From Galdieria sulphuraria (taxonomy: Eukaryota; Rhodophyta; Bangiophyceae; Galdieriales; Galdieriaceae), in contig NW_005178467.1 in the NCBI RefSeq assembly GCF_000341285.1, positions 185,066 to 249,065 of the forward strand: a stretch of DNA of 64,000 nt, given 5' to 3'. The translations under genes and the position numbers were made by a program. Below, piece by piece: positions 1 to 13,919 of this stretch (the first letter of the stretch is position 1; each line of letters starts with the position of its first letter). The notes beneath the pieces are model-generated. The model was not told where the DNA came from and ran no database searches. It worked only from the letters and a program-made list of their open reading frames with translations.

Positions 1-138
1 GTACAATTGCAAGTAAACGGTTGAAAAGAGTCAAATAAGCCTTGTACTCCTGATAAGATAGCAAATATACCACACATCTCATTCAGGAATCATAAGAATC
101 CATCTTTCCTCGCTTCTTTAAGAAAATTTTTTATTTTC

Positions 139-1464
<1,326 letters not shown>

Positions 1465-1472
<8 letters not shown>

Positions 1473-3757
1473 AAAAGGAAGTTGTGTTAGGCCTAAAAGG
1501 ACACTTATAAGAGAAACGAATAATAGAATGGAATGTTTTGTAAATATGCCTTGTACACCGAATAACAAACGTCGTTCTGTTATTTACAAGTTGCAGAGAA
1601 AGTGTTTATCTTGTCCCTATCCAAAAGTATCCAAACCTCGTTGGTGTTGCTTTCATAAAAAGGGTAGCCAAGACCACGCAAAGAAAGATAACGATACAGG
1701 ACTTTTTGCCTTTTGGAAACAAGCCTGGAAATCTCCTTTTTATGTAAAAGCAGAAAATGTAACGGCACCTCAAGTCGTGCGTAGAAGTAAGGTCAATCGA
1801 CTGTTGACGCTATTTTGGCAAGTAGCAAAGCCTTATTGGTTGGAAGAAACAAAGGCAAGATGGGAATTGGGATCAGTTGTTGCTCTCACTTTGTTACAAA
1901 GTGGCGTATCGGTTGCCTTCTCTTACATTGGAAGAGACTTTTGGAATGCCCTATCCGAAAAGAACCTAGAGAAGTGATGCTGCTTCTTGTTTCTATTGAA
2001 CACTGCTTACTCAGAATTAATTTAGTTTTCAGCATGAAATTATTTTGTTTTTTACTGCGATGGTTGTAGGGGTTCCCATATTTGTCTTGTACAGTTATTT
2101 TCGTGAGATATTGAGTATTCACTGGAGAGAATGGCTATCTGATAGGATTCTCAACAAATATTTTGAAAAGCGTGGATTTTATTACTTGGAATCCAATAGT
2201 CAAGTGGATAATCCTGATCAACGAATAGCCGTAAGTGATATAATGTGTTGTGATCATTTGACAAACGGGGAAAAGATAGGATGATATTCGCGCATTCACG
2301 AATACTTCATTGCAATTTATTTTAACGTTTATTATCTCAGCTGTTGATTTGATCTCCTTTTCGGTTATTCTGTTTTCTATCTATCCAGAATTATTTCTGG
2401 TGCTGATCGGTTATGCAAGTGTGGGCACCTATTTGACATACTATATCGGTAACCGTTTGATTTTATTGCACTTTGATAGATTGCAAAAGTAAGTGTTGTG
2501 ACTTTTGCTTGTAGAATGTAAATATGTGTTTATGGACTCTTCAGGGAAGCAGACTTTCGTTATGTTTTGGTGAGAATTCGTGAAAATGCAGAAAGCATTG
2601 CGTTTTATGGAGGTGAAAATAGGGAACAAGAATTGGCCAAAAGCAGATTGAATAAAGCACTATCGAGAACTATTGATATTGCTAAGTTGCAAAGGAACTT
2701 GGAATTCTTTACCAATAGTTATCGGTACAACGTTATTCTATAGGACTCTCTTATGTTATTTATTTCGTTTTATAGGTACTTGATTCAAGTATTGCCTGCT
2801 TGGGTGGTTTCTCCTCTCTATTTTCAAGGTGCGATAGGTTTGGGAGTGATATCACAAAGTATTTCAGCATTCAACCATATTTTGAGCGACCTCAGTATTA
2901 TTGTGAATCGTTTTGAACAACTAAGCCAATTTTCTGCTGGAATTGACCGTCTTGGGGAGTTTTTAGAAGTACTTGAAGCAAATGAAAGCATAGGAATTGA
3001 AAAAGATGCGCTCATCCAACGTCGGGAGACAGAAGATATCGTTCTTCAATTGTGCAATATATCGATCATGATTCCAAGTGAAGAACCTCGATACCTCATT
3101 CGAGATGTCAATCTGAAGGTGGAACGTGGACAAAGACTATTGATCGTTGGAGCATCAGGCAAAGGGAAGTCGTCTTTGTTGCGTGTAATTGCTGGACTCT
3201 GGAAATGTGGTAGTGGCACTGTTCGTTGTCCTTCTTTAAAGGATACTTGTTTCCTACCCCAACGTCCGTATTGTACACTTGGAAGTCTGAGAGAACAACT
3301 GATATACCCCAAGACGAGACAACAAGTGAACTACACGGACCAAGAATTGATACAAGTTTTAGAAAAAGTAGACTTGTTGGACTTGTTTGAACGTTACAAT
3401 GACTTGGATGTGGTGAGAGATTGGTCGGATACATTGTCTTTGGGTGAACAACAAAGGTTAGCTTTTGGTCGTTTGTTATTGAGTCGACCGAAATTTGTAT
3501 TGATGGATGAAGCTTCTTCCGCTTTGGACCTCAAAAGTGAGAAAAAACTTTATTCTTTTTTACAAGAAAGCGATACTATTTATGTCAGTGTTGGACACCG
3601 GCCTAGCTTGTTACAGTAAGTATTTTGAATAGTTTGCTTTAAGTTGATGTGGAATTCGTTACAAAGGTATCATAACCTGTTGTTGAGGTTGACGGGTAGG
3701 GCGGAATGGGAAATGGAAGAAATTAGGGATTCCATTCGAGAAACAAGTTATATATAA
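1465..3757 (+). CDS. ABC half-transporter, cyanobacterial/plastid ABCD type
   Basis: Membrane half-transporter of the SbmA/BacA-like group (ABC_membrane_2), as in chloroplast ABCD proteins of plants. A basic, Cys-rich N-terminus of about 90 residues could be a plastid transit peptide. The membrane domain follows (FSYIGRDFWNALSEKN, then FREILSIHWREWLSDRIL, the family's loop). The C-terminal ATPase has Walker A GASGKGKSS, a signature-like LSLGEQQRLAF, Walker B FVLMDEASSALD and a switch His in VGHRPSL. Short introns interrupt it; the last one (about 3619-3665) joins to a tail ending RETSYI. ATG 1465 overlaps the DUS2 stop, so ATG 1528 is an alternative start. The substrate cannot be told from sequence. 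Confidence 0.85.
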
Positions 3758-3760
3758 ATT

Positions 3761-5954
3761 TCATCTTTGGGAGGTTTGTTGCTGCAAAAAGTTGTATTGT
3801 TTGTCACAAAGTCTGAAAACTTGTTCCCAACTTTTCCCGGAATCCATATGAAATTTCCAATATTCATAAGCAAGTCGATAGAGTGCTCTATTCATTTCTA
3901 AGTGATATTCCAATCGAAACCTTCGCAGTTCAGAATCCTAAATAGATCAGGAAATGCTAAAGAGTGAATTGCTAAAAATAGCAACTCACTGTTCTATAAG
4001 CTGCCTGTTCATAAAAATGACGACACTGGTCCAATTGATCTTCACAAGTTGTGAGACCACTAGAAGAATCGTGATTATGAACATTTGATGAAACTTGAGA
4101 TAAGTTCTCAAGCTTTCGAATCTTTTCATTGTACTTGGATAGAGCTCTTTCATATGATTCCTATTCCAAATGAGTTCACATGCTCGGAGAATATTCTCAC
4201 AACACATACATATGCATTCAAGCGTTCACGAAGGACACGACGAGCATCACGAGCAAGAAACGAATAATCTCGCAACACAGTAACCAACATTTCTTCACCT
4301 TGTGACCTAAAAATATTTTTCCTATCCATCACACATGATAAATAGAACTGTCTTCATACTTTGGATGGATATCCTTTGCAAAAGATTCTGCGACGCTAGA
4401 GAAAATCTCTCCCATCTTTGTTCCTTCTTGGCTACTTCGCTCATGAAAACAGTTTTCCAAGGATTTAACAAGATTTGATAAACCGCTACGACGTTCAACA
4501 AACTGTTCTAAAGATTTGTTAGCTGAAACAAGTGCATTCTCCAAGGACTTGAGATATCTAATTTGACATTAATAGATGAATGAGAAGAATATCCGTCATG
4601 TACCTATCAATTTTCTCCATTCTTGCCAATACCGATTCCTGGGTATCAATTTCTTTCGTAGGATGAACTTCAAATATTAAAGATAGACCTTTGCGCAATT
4701 CCTTCGTAGCCTACATGCAAACAATGACTTTTATCAATACGAAACTAATAAATCGTACTTCCGATGCTTGCAAACGAGCCCATTCTGCCCAATTCTTTCC
4801 AAATCTATACCTCATGTCATCCTTTAGAATCTGATCATCGTCTTGGAGAAACTCATTGCGTCTCTCGGACCACGATTTACCATCTTTACTACCTCCGAGA
4901 AACGCAAGATACTAAAAGAGGTTATTTCACCACAAACTTTTAGGAAACACTACCAACCTCATCCGAGTAACCCAACTCAGGATGTCCATTGATTCTCCCC
5001 AAATATCGTTCATAGTCCTTTCGTAAATGGTAGATAGAATCACCGCGATAGCGAAAGCGATCTGGGAAGAACTATGAGCCTGCGACAAACCAAGTCACTA
5101 TCTATCTTACCCGTCAAACTTTCCCAAGGTAAAGAAGGAAATATACAAAAACGATACTTTCTTCTTAACATGGCATCTAACGCAGTAAAATCATTCTTGC
5201 TTCGTTCCACCGATATGACGATGAAACCTTCCTCTGTTTCTTCCCTATTTGCATTGCTTTCTAACACTGACTTGAATGCCTCTCTCTTTTTATCCATTCC
5301 TCTTTGCACTTCTTCTCCATCGACTTGTTTTGCTGATACGAAAACATCAATAAGAAACAAGTTTTTCGTTTCTGATGGAGACTTCAACTGAATATCACTG
5401 ATAAAGCTAGGTGCTAATACAAACATAAAAAGTTGAGGTATCATATTTCTTCAGCTTCTCGTACCTTGATCGTTCTCACCTTGCAAATATTTCGAAATGG
5501 AGCCATCGTCATCAACAATCTGTTTCTGTGCTTCGTCTACACCATCGTTTGGTGGACTAAAAGACACGTCCAACTGTAGTGGATCTTCAAGACCGATGTT
5601 TTGGTTCTAGTCGACACAAATCGATATCAATACACTCCTCATCAGAAGCACTTCTATTCCTACCGTTTGCCTCACAACAGACGAAGACAAAGACTTCGTC
5701 ATCGGTCGCTCGAACAAAGCAGGTGCCTCATCGGAAACTATGCTTCCCGAATATGCAGGCGTTTCTTCCTCGTCAACAGAAATACTTGGTATGCCTTCAG
5801 GAGAAGTAGTTGGAGCGACATCCAGCAGAAAATCCAAACTCTGCGCCTCTGTTAGTGAGTAAAATGTACTCCCTTGCTTAATGTTGGTAAAGTTTAGAGG
5901 ATGTTTCTGCAACGGGTGTTCAAATTCGGGCAATTCTGTACTAGAGTCAGTCAT
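3761..5954 (-). CDS. Sorting nexin with PX and BAR domains (Vps5/SNX1-like)
   Basis: Likely membrane-deforming subunit of a retromer-type complex on endosomes. The acidic N-terminus (MTDSSTELPEFEHPL) is followed by a PX domain: a start near FISDIQLKSPSETKNLFLID, then SVERSKNDFTALDAMLRRKY and FPSLPWES, the phosphoinositide-binding pocket, then RFRYRGDSIYHLRKDYERYL. The C-terminal half is helical and charged (LARMEKIDRYL, VERRSGLSNLVKSLENCF, VLRDYSFLARDARRVLRERL, YRLAYEYWKFHMDSGKSWEQ), as in BAR domains. Six or more short introns split it. The stop at 3761-3763 lies 3 bp from the stop of the convergent ABC gene. Which SNX-BAR subfamily it belongs to is inference. Confidence 0.8.
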
Positions 5955-6102
5955 AAGCTAAGAAAAAGAAACACATTGTTGGCGCCCAAATGGAACGGCA
6001 TTTTTTCTTCATAAAAAGACTCGATGACAAATGGGTGCGATTCTTAATTCTCTCTTGTGAGAATCAATCCATATATTTCCATTTATTTTATCAAATCAAC
6101 AC

Positions 6103-9100
6103 TTAAGAAATTTGCATCACATTGTTTTGAAAAATTCCTTCAGAGACAACCGCCTGTAAACAACTCACCTGCCATTCGTCTTGAACCAAGAACTTGAAAG
6201 TATACGAACCTGGTACTAGCTTTAATAACAACTGTCGACAAGGTTTTTTCTGTTTAGGTGAAATAGCACATTCAATAGTGACATCAGGTTTCACCAGAGG
6301 AGGTTTGTATTCTTCAAAACACCAACGATTGGACCAGCCATCAAATGAACCTTTAAGAAAGACGGGTCTATCTCCACCATCATCATCCAACCAATAAAAC
6401 AAAACATAGCGACAGTTGTCGGAGAGATATGAACAGGAAGCTGACATGCAATCAACGTATTCTTTCTGCAACAAAGCTTCCCTTCTAAAGATGACGTTCC
6501 GCAACCGATGAAATTCCTTGTACCAAGCAAATGCAACTTGGCTTACATCAATTACAGACTCATAAGCAGATTTACGAAGCTCTTGATATTCATCTTGTCT
6601 AGAAAATACTCTCAAAGCACGTTTCGTAGCATCCACAAATGCTGGTAAAGCATAATCTTCGAAAGTAAATCCATTACCTTCCAATGCATCTCCATCCCAT
6701 TCATGAACCGTATCCTTCAAACCACCAGTACGATATGCAATTACAGGCGTTCCAGCCACAAAGAATTCATGTTGCACAATACCACCAGGTTCAAACATGG
6801 ACGGCATCATACCAAAATCTGCTCCCAGATTGACAAGTGGGCCGTCCGTGAAAAACTCATCAGGTGCTGCCCAAAACTGCCAAGGATAACGTGAGCGAAG
6901 ATATTCCATTTGTACTGCACAGCTTGCTGCATAGGGATCTGCTCGGTTCGCTGGGCCACCAATAAGAAACTGTATTTTGCCTCCAGTGAATTGTATTAAT
7001 TGTTCCACTGACTGAAGAATGAGATGTACTCCTTTCTGTGACGTTACTCGACCAATAAAACAAAATAAGGGAATAGAAGCATCCAAAGTCTGGAATTGGA
7101 AAAAACGTTGTTGAATGATAGTCTTTGCTTGGAGATGTGAACCGCCACCACGAGTCTTCAATAGCGCTTCTCTCTCCTTTTTTCTAATGCCGTTGGGATA
7201 TCCAAAAGGACAGCGTGCCAAACGAAGAATGTGTTTCAAAGGATGAAAAGTAACCAGTTCTTCCAAATAGGAATTACTAACAGTTCCCCAAGTGTCGGAA
7301 CACAATAAAGCACATCGAGATGGATTAACGATAGGTTGAGACCAGGACGGGTCAAATACCAACGACACAGGTAGACGGTGTACATCTTCGAACAAACCTT
7401 CACTTTCATTTGGATATACTCTTCCTTCATAAACAGCATCTCCCAAGTTATGAATAATGTGGAAGAATGTAGTGTTCTCAAAAAAACTTCCAAAAAAGCC
7501 TTGCTTTGCATAACCAGCCGATAATGCAGCTATCCAATCATTCGTAATAAATAGAGCAGGTGGCAAGGATTTTTGACAAAGCACCTCTAAAGAAGCTAGA
7601 GAAGTTAAAACAATGAGTTCCAATTGACGTCTCTGGTTTGCCATATCAGCATAAACTTTAGGATAATATTCTCCTTGCTCTAAAAAGATGAGATGAACTC
7701 CTTCTTCCACACCTTCATAGACGCCCACTGTTACATCACGAGAACCAACACGTACTTGAATATTTCGAGTCCAAATAATACCGTCCGGTTCTAAATACTT
7801 CCACTGTCCCTTTCTATTCACACTGTAGTAAGGACTTATCACATAAACTTCCGAACCTAAGGCAGCTAAGCCTTTTGTTAGCTCATCTACCATAACGCCA
7901 AGTCCACCAGCAGTTGAAAATCGTCCCAACTCTGGAGCAACAAAAACTAAAGGTCCGATTTCACTAATATTCTTCAAAATCTTCTGACAAGTTTTGCGAA
8001 ACTGGAAATCTTTTGCACAACAGGATAAATGTATCAATAAGCTCAGTACCCTTTCACCACGAGGAGGGATGAGATTCTTAGGAGCATAGAATGCCTCATA
8101 TCTTGGAACCGTAGCTCTCTGCAAGCAAACAGAACAAAGATGAACAATTGTTGATTCTAACATACCAGAAGCTGACATTAGAGAATATATATCATAAAAG
8201 ACATTGGAAAACTGTTGAAGTGAGTCTGCAGCGGCACGTGTCAATTTCCAAGCCAGTGCATTTTCTCTCGGGTCTTTCATATCTACACCATCCATCTGAA
8301 GTCTTGCCAAGCATTGTTCCAAGTGAAGATGTTCATTTTCTCTGGACTGAGTCGAACGTTCGGGAGATAAAACAATAGTACCTAACGGCTTTAGTTTTAC
8401 TGGATACTTGCGGAATAACAACTCGTGAAATGTCAGCAACTCTGGATAACTCTCCTTGGTAAAACATTCCAAAAAATAAAACAGCTTGTCTTCATTCTTC
8501 TGATAAATTTCATTCCTCAAAGTCTCCGATAGAGGTTTGAAATCTAGCTCTACCTCACAAGGCTCTCGAAACTCATTGCCATCCAAGTCACACTTCATGT
8601 TCATCGCAACTACGATTAAACTATCATCCGTAGAACGCACAAATGCGAAAACTTGTTCTTTGAGATGCAATGATACATCCAGAATAGTAAGACTACCATG
8701 GCGGAATGCGGGATGAAACATGCGAATACTAAGTCGATGCTCATAATGTCCACGAATCATTCGTATATCGTATCCTACTCCTGGACCGATCTTCAGCCTC
8801 GTATCTTCTTCCAGTCGAGATAGGCTTCCAATGTCATCGACACTAACACTTCGAATGCTCATTCCACGTACATCATCGATGGACTGACTTCGAACCAATG
8901 ACTGTGAGGAACCCGAGGAGCGTTTCAACTCTAAAGAGAACAGCGATGACTTTTTCTTCTTCTTTTTTGCAGAGGATGGAGTCGTCAGTGCTTTGGAGGG
9001 AGGAGAATCGGTGTCTAAATGACTTAACTCATCCAATACTAAAGTAGAAATTCCATCAGCTGGACTCGAAGAATCGGTGCTACGAGGAGATTTGGGCAAT

Positions 9101-11301
9101 ACATTTTCATAATTGACATCATAAAAAGGATGTGTCTCAATACTTTGACTAACAGTGGCCATATTAAAACGGTACATCCTTCCATTCTCTTCACCATAAA
9201 ACAATATGGGAACCTCTGGTAAAAAGTATAACAAGTCAACAGCTAACCAAGCTCTTCTTCCATATAACACTCCTGGGTAAGGTGAATTGTGGGTACACGT
9301 GCAACCAAGCTGAATTGCTCCTTTAGGCATAGTATACTTGCAAGAACGATACAAACGTGAAAGCGTTCTTGCTGTAGACTTTCTTGATTCTGGAAGCTTA
9401 GAAACACTCCCATCTCTTCGAAGTGACTGTCCACAAATGGAAGCCAATATCTGTGCAACCCGAATGGTATGCGGAATGACACCTGAAAAAGCAAGTTGAG
9501 GTTCCCGTTGAAAATGAGCTTCTGCTAAAATAATAAAATTAGGGAAGTCTAATAATACCAAGTCAGCTCAAATCAAATAGATAAAGCTTCATACAAAATT
9601 ACCATTCCAAATACGCTTTGTCAGGCGAACAAGAAATGGATTTGGATAACCAAAATCTAAAGCAGCTTCCGTTAACCAATAACCACAGTCTTCGTTTGTT
9701 TTCACAACTTTGGCGTGTAAAATGTCATCAAGAGAATAATGCAACTCCCCATCGACATCTACTCGAAAGAGTTCCTCCAAATCTGCCTTCATTATAAGAG
9801 GGTAGCTTTGTGCATTATCTAAACGTACACCTTGAATTCCAAACTCATGTATTAAGCGATATATGTCTTGATAGAAAAGTTCCCAAGCTTCAAACTTTCT
9901 ATAATTAAGCAAACATGTATTGTCCCATTGCAATTCTCGTCCATCGGTACCAGCATGTGGAATCAGAAGTCCTTCTGAGTTCTTCGTATAAACTACCAAC
10001 GGATTATACTTCCGGTGGTGAGCATTTCTAGAAACACGACAAAAGCCATCCACGATGGTTCCAACTCCTAAACGATTAGCTTCCGATACAAGATTCTTAA
10101 AAGCGATGGCACCTCCTAGAATGGCAGCAGGCTGAGAACGATCAGCAATTTCACCTGGAGGTGCCTCGGGATCATCAGTGGGCCTTGCAAGTGCTCCCAT
10201 TAAATATACATGAGTTATGCCATCGAGGCGTAAATCAGGTAGTCTCTGAGCAACCAAATCAAATGAACCTCGTTTCTTTAGTTCTCCCGTCTTAGAATCC
10301 CAAGTAGCATCCACTTGGTCAACCGGCAACTCATAAAGCAAACTATCACGAATATTCGATGGATGCACAATGATTCTCCCTTTCTGTAGTCGAGCCTCAC
10401 AAAAGGGCAAACTAACGGGAGGAAGAAACACAAAACTACTCTCCGGTTTCACGTCTTTGGGTTTCTCCGCAAAATACCAGTCATAAAAACCACTTCTTGA
10501 AAATCCTGGTAAACCTTTTACTTTCAAATAACCATTTTTGTAAAGAATTGAATAACGTAGCCAACGACAAGGAGCCAAATAACTCTCTCGATTAGTTTCA
10601 GACAAGCATAAAACATAGTTGTCAATTTCTCTAATGTCAGTTAAACCGTGGACTGGAATTTCCAAGTCTGCTGTTTCACCTACACACTGAACAGACACGT
10701 TCAGTGACTCTGTCAGTTGCAACTCATGACCATCGTACAAGACATTCAATAATATCACCGTACGTTCACGAACTTCAGGCACTGGATGACCCAACAGTGG
10801 TATCAACACTCGTTCTAAGGTCTTAAAGGCTCCAAGAATACCAGCAACATCCCCAGGGCTTGTTTTCTGTGCACAGACTGTTCTGTAATCTTCTTGGAGT
10901 CGAATCAACAAGGTTTGCAACTCATTGAAAGCAACAACCACTGGCTGCTCATCCATACTTGCAAACTGCTTTAAAAAATATTCATATAACACTTCACAAC
11001 TACGTTCCCAGCCTCCAGGCGCCATGGTCAATGTTTCTGAAGATCTGCCTAGAGAAGGAATACCAAGATCTTTGCCACTGAAAAAGCTCAGTACGGCATT
11101 TTGATAATCTTGCTTTTGGGTGGTTTGTTTCCTGAGTTTGGATGATGCTATACCTTCCAGATCTGAGCTAGAAGAAGAATTCTCCCAGTCCTCATCGGCT
11201 CCAGAGGCCCCCCAAGTTGCACTACTTTCCAGCTCTGAGGGTGAAGAACTCATGCCAAGCCCTGAAGACACCCATCTCCTGGAAAACCTTGGCGACGACA
11301 T
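6103..11301 (-). CDS. GH13-like / GT5 glucan (starch) synthase with carbohydrate-binding tail
   Basis: Giant glucan synthase of about 1,700 residues, probably making the cytosolic storage alpha-glucan from UDP-glucose. N-terminal: a low-complexity Ser region, a helical region, then an amylase-like barrel with GIQGVRLDNAQSYP (the GFRxD nucleophile region) and PHTIRVAQILAS. Middle to C-terminal: a GT5 domain with FVAPELGRFSTAGGLGVMVD (nucleotide-sugar loop, STAGG in place of the bacterial K-x-G-G), FIGRVTSQKGVHLIL and FEPGGIVQHEFFVAGTP (the E-x7-E motif). The last 100 residues (PVFLKGSFDGWSNRW, VPGSYTFKFLVQDEW) look like a starch/glycogen-binding beta-sandwich. A 36-nt intron (9567-9602) joins the two long frames at NADLVLLDFPNF. 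Start 11301 (MSSPRFSRRW) is preferred; an upstream in-frame ATG would overlap the next gene. Confidence 0.85.
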
Positions 11302-11446
11302 AGAGAACGCTTGAACCAAGTTGTGTGCAAACTTGATGCGTAACAAATTCTGAAGAGTTGACAACCAAAAGAAATTTGAGGGGAAATGGGAGATTAAAAA
11401 ACTATGGGTGGCTTTACTTGAGGGTGCGCAGGCTTTTCCCCTTATT

Positions 11447-13588
11447 TCATTTTTTTTGTTGCCAAATTCGAATGAATTCATCATCGCCTGCTGTTACTAG
11501 TAAAGCCCTTGTGGGATGAAACAGTATTGTACGTATTGTTTTACGTGGATCAAAACCTCTCAGCTTTGCCGTAAGATTCCCACTAGATAAATGCCACACG
11601 AAAGTCTCTCCAGTAATCGATCCAGATACCACATATCTTCCCTGAGTAGCCAGTCGACATGGCCATATGTTGGAATAATATTCTTCACTACTAAAGTCTC
11701 GAATGGATTCCAAAGACCAAAGAGATTCAGATAGAGAAATGCAACTTAGACGGCGAAGGGTGCAACAGTTTTCTCGTGGAAGATTTCCTTGGCTATCCAT
11801 CCATTCTACTCCTCTAGTGACTAAATACCAGGAATAGATATTCTCTTCACTCTGACTCACAGTTGAATTTTCTACAAGAGCATAAGAAACAGGAAGAATG
11901 GAAATAGAGTCTGCATAGGCAGTGTACAAATTGGGAAACTTCGCAATACAAATCTCTCGATCAAAGTCGAAAAGTTGCAAACCCGAATCCACTGCTACCA
12001 AGAATAGGCGATTGTTCGTGCGAGGCAGAAATTCTAAGTCGATTGCAATAAATGATTCACACTCCAGTGGATCCATCTCGCTATCGTTTATCATGGCTTC
12101 CACTGAAATAGTAGAAATTTTGCAAGCAGTAGAAAAATTAAACTGCTCATGAGACTCATCTTGATGATGAAAAAGGAATTTACAAATTCGTCCGTCTTCG
12201 CCGCAGCTTATGAGGTAAAAATTCTCACCTCTCTTAATTACTTTGAGACAAAATATTTCTTCTAGATGTCCTTCTAATCTTGCAGTCACTCTACCACTAG
12301 TCACATCAAATATTCTTATTGTACCCGGTACAACAGAATTCTCGTCTTCTTCATCATTCCAAGAAAACCTGTCTCGTGTTACACCAGCAGCAATAATATA
12401 TCGACTATCAGGAGAAAAGCAACAAGTCAAGTATTCTACCAACTCTTTGTCAAAAGTTTCCCAATCGCAAAATTCACCAATTCTTTCCCAGCTACTGGTA
12501 TCCCACACACATAACGTCCCTGTACTTGAGCCACTTACCAGCAATGAGCCATCATAATTAAAATTCAAAGAGTATAAATTTCCATAATGATGCAAAGGCT
12601 TCTCATAAAGTTCCAATGGATGACTTTCATCAATCCACTCTATGGCAGCTGTACTGTACTCGAGTTGTCCTTGCTCAGAAATTAAGTCTTCTTCTAAAGA
12701 CTTGTGAAATTCTTCAACAGCATGTTTTCTTGAATCAGTTGACTGACCACTGCCACCATACTTGCCACTCCCTTTTTGTTCTGCTTTACGTTTGCCTTTC
12801 TTTTCTGTTTTTCGACTGTTGTTTACTTTTTTCAATGTCTTTGTCGTGCTTCTTTTCAACACTTCTTTGGTTCGAACGTTATTTGAATTTGCGCTACCAT
12901 TCGATATGCTTTGAAGAGATTCTGGAATGTAAGTATCATCACTGGTCAAAGAAGGGGGCTTGCTATCGGATTCAATAGTTCCAACATTCTCCATACTTGC
13001 TTCATTGATTTCATTATGGTTGGTGCTTGGAGTGGACGAACTGTTTTGTGAATGTACAGGCTCCCTTTTTAACTTGTGATCTTTTACAGACAACGAAGTC
13101 TGTGTTTGTTCACCTTCCAAAAGAGATATCAAACCGGAATGTGTTTCATTGCTAAGCAATCCATGGGCTTCTAGACCATTTATCGGTGTGCTTTGTTTGT
13201 TATTCAGCTTTTTGCCAATCCTATTCCATAGTTCGTGTATATTGTATCCTTGTTCATTAATGAGTGACCTTGATTGGGGACAATTTGTTTCCTTCACTTG
13301 GAACTTGGGTCTTCCAGAGTTATCTTGTTGCACAGTGCAAAGTAATTTTCTTCCATGTACCTCTCTGAAAAACTCGTACCCGGGTGTATAAGTGACAGTT
13401 GTTCCGGTGAAGGGACAAGTATCCTGAAACGCCAACAAGTCCACGTTTTCAGGCATCCTACCAATATTGACCAGTTTCCCGTTGCCTAAAAACGAACTAG
13501 GCTCTTGAGCATTTGAATTGGACACGTTTCTATTTTCTTTTTGTGGGTTGTCTTCATGTAAAAGTCTTTTGGGTTTAGCAGCAGGCAT
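11447..13588 (-). CDS. FY-rich-like domain plus WD40-repeat protein
   Basis: Intronless frame of 713 residues. Residues about 50-125 (TCPFTGTTVTYTPGYEFF, then GRKLLCTVQQ, GRPKFQV, HELWNRI) resemble FYRN/FYRC domains of chromatin proteins such as TBRG1 and MLL. A Ser/Lys-rich linker with basic patches (KKGKRKAEQKG) follows and may carry nuclear localisation signals. From about residue 325 there are WD40-type blades: LYSLNFNYDGSLLVSGSSTG with LCVWD, a divergent middle, and TILFHPTRALLVTAGDDEF with IRIWQQKK at the end. A nuclear scaffold is likely. I know no exact orthologue; the FYR assignment is by eye. Confidence 0.6.
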   Translation of the reverse strand: MPAAKPKRLLHEDNPQKENRNVSNSNAQEPSSFLGNGKLVNIGRMPENVDLLAFQDTCPFTGTTVTYTPGYEFFREVHGRKLLCTVQQDNSGRPKFQVKETNCPQSRSLINEQGYNIHELWNRIGKKLNNKQSTPINGLEAHGLLSNETHSGLISLLEGEQTQTSLSVKDHKLKREPVHSQNSSSTPSTNHNEINEASMENVGTIESDSKPPSLTSDDTYIPESLQSISNGSANSNNVRTKEVLKRSTTKTLKKVNNSRKTEKKGKRKAEQKGSGKYGGSGQSTDSRKHAVEEFHKSLEEDLISEQGQLEYSTAAIEWIDESHPLELYEKPLHHYGNLYSLNFNYDGSLLVSGSSTGTLCVWDTSSWERIGEFCDWETFDKELVEYLTCCFSPDSRYIIAAGVTRDRFSWNDEEDENSVVPGTIRIFDVTSGRVTARLEGHLEEIFCLKVIKRGENFYLISCGEDGRICKFLFHHQDESHEQFNFSTACKISTISVEAMINDSEMDPLECESFIAIDLEFLPRTNNRLFLVAVDSGLQLFDFDREICIAKFPNLYTAYADSISILPVSYALVENSTVSQSEENIYSWYLVTRGVEWMDSQGNLPRENCCTLRRLSCISLSESLWSLESIRDFSSEEYYSNIWPCRLATQGRYVVSGSITGETFVWHLSSGNLTAKLRGFDPRKTIRTILFHPTRALLVTAGDDEFIRIWQQKK

Positions 13589-13919
13589 CTACTTCAATAG
13601 ACGAGGAGACTGGATCCAGTTTTTTTTGTCAACAATAAAAATTTACCCGCCAATCAAAACTGGCGATGGGATGGCCAATTCAAAATGTTGATATCACATC
13701 TTTTGTTGTGGATTGAGCACTTTTCAGTGAGATGTGTTCATTTTGATACATAGTTACTTTCATAGCCCAAGGAATGGTATTAAATAAACATCTGTAAGCT
13801 ACTATTCGTTGTTGTATTGGGTTATCTAAACATTTGAGACAAAAGTACATGTACATATTGTGACTTTTTCTGGTTTTTATACAATACTATCCCAATGAGC
13901 TGTTTTAGTATTGCTCACA
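13589..13919. other. Divergent intergenic region
   Basis: 331 bp between the FYR-WD40 gene (minus strand) and the ZNF830-like gene (plus strand). It should hold both promoters. It is AT-rich with no tRNA, long repeat or clear hairpin. I looked here for a C2H2 zinc-finger exon of the downstream gene and did not find one. Confidence 0.5.

Noticed and set aside
1-138. End of another gene at the left edge
   Set aside because: No frame with recognisable protein on either strand.
9597-9602. Starch synthase as two genes (6103-9561 and 9589-11301)
   Set aside because: A GT-AG intron at 9567-9602 joins them in phase at NADLVLLDFPNF, continuing the GH13-like fold into the linker to GT5.
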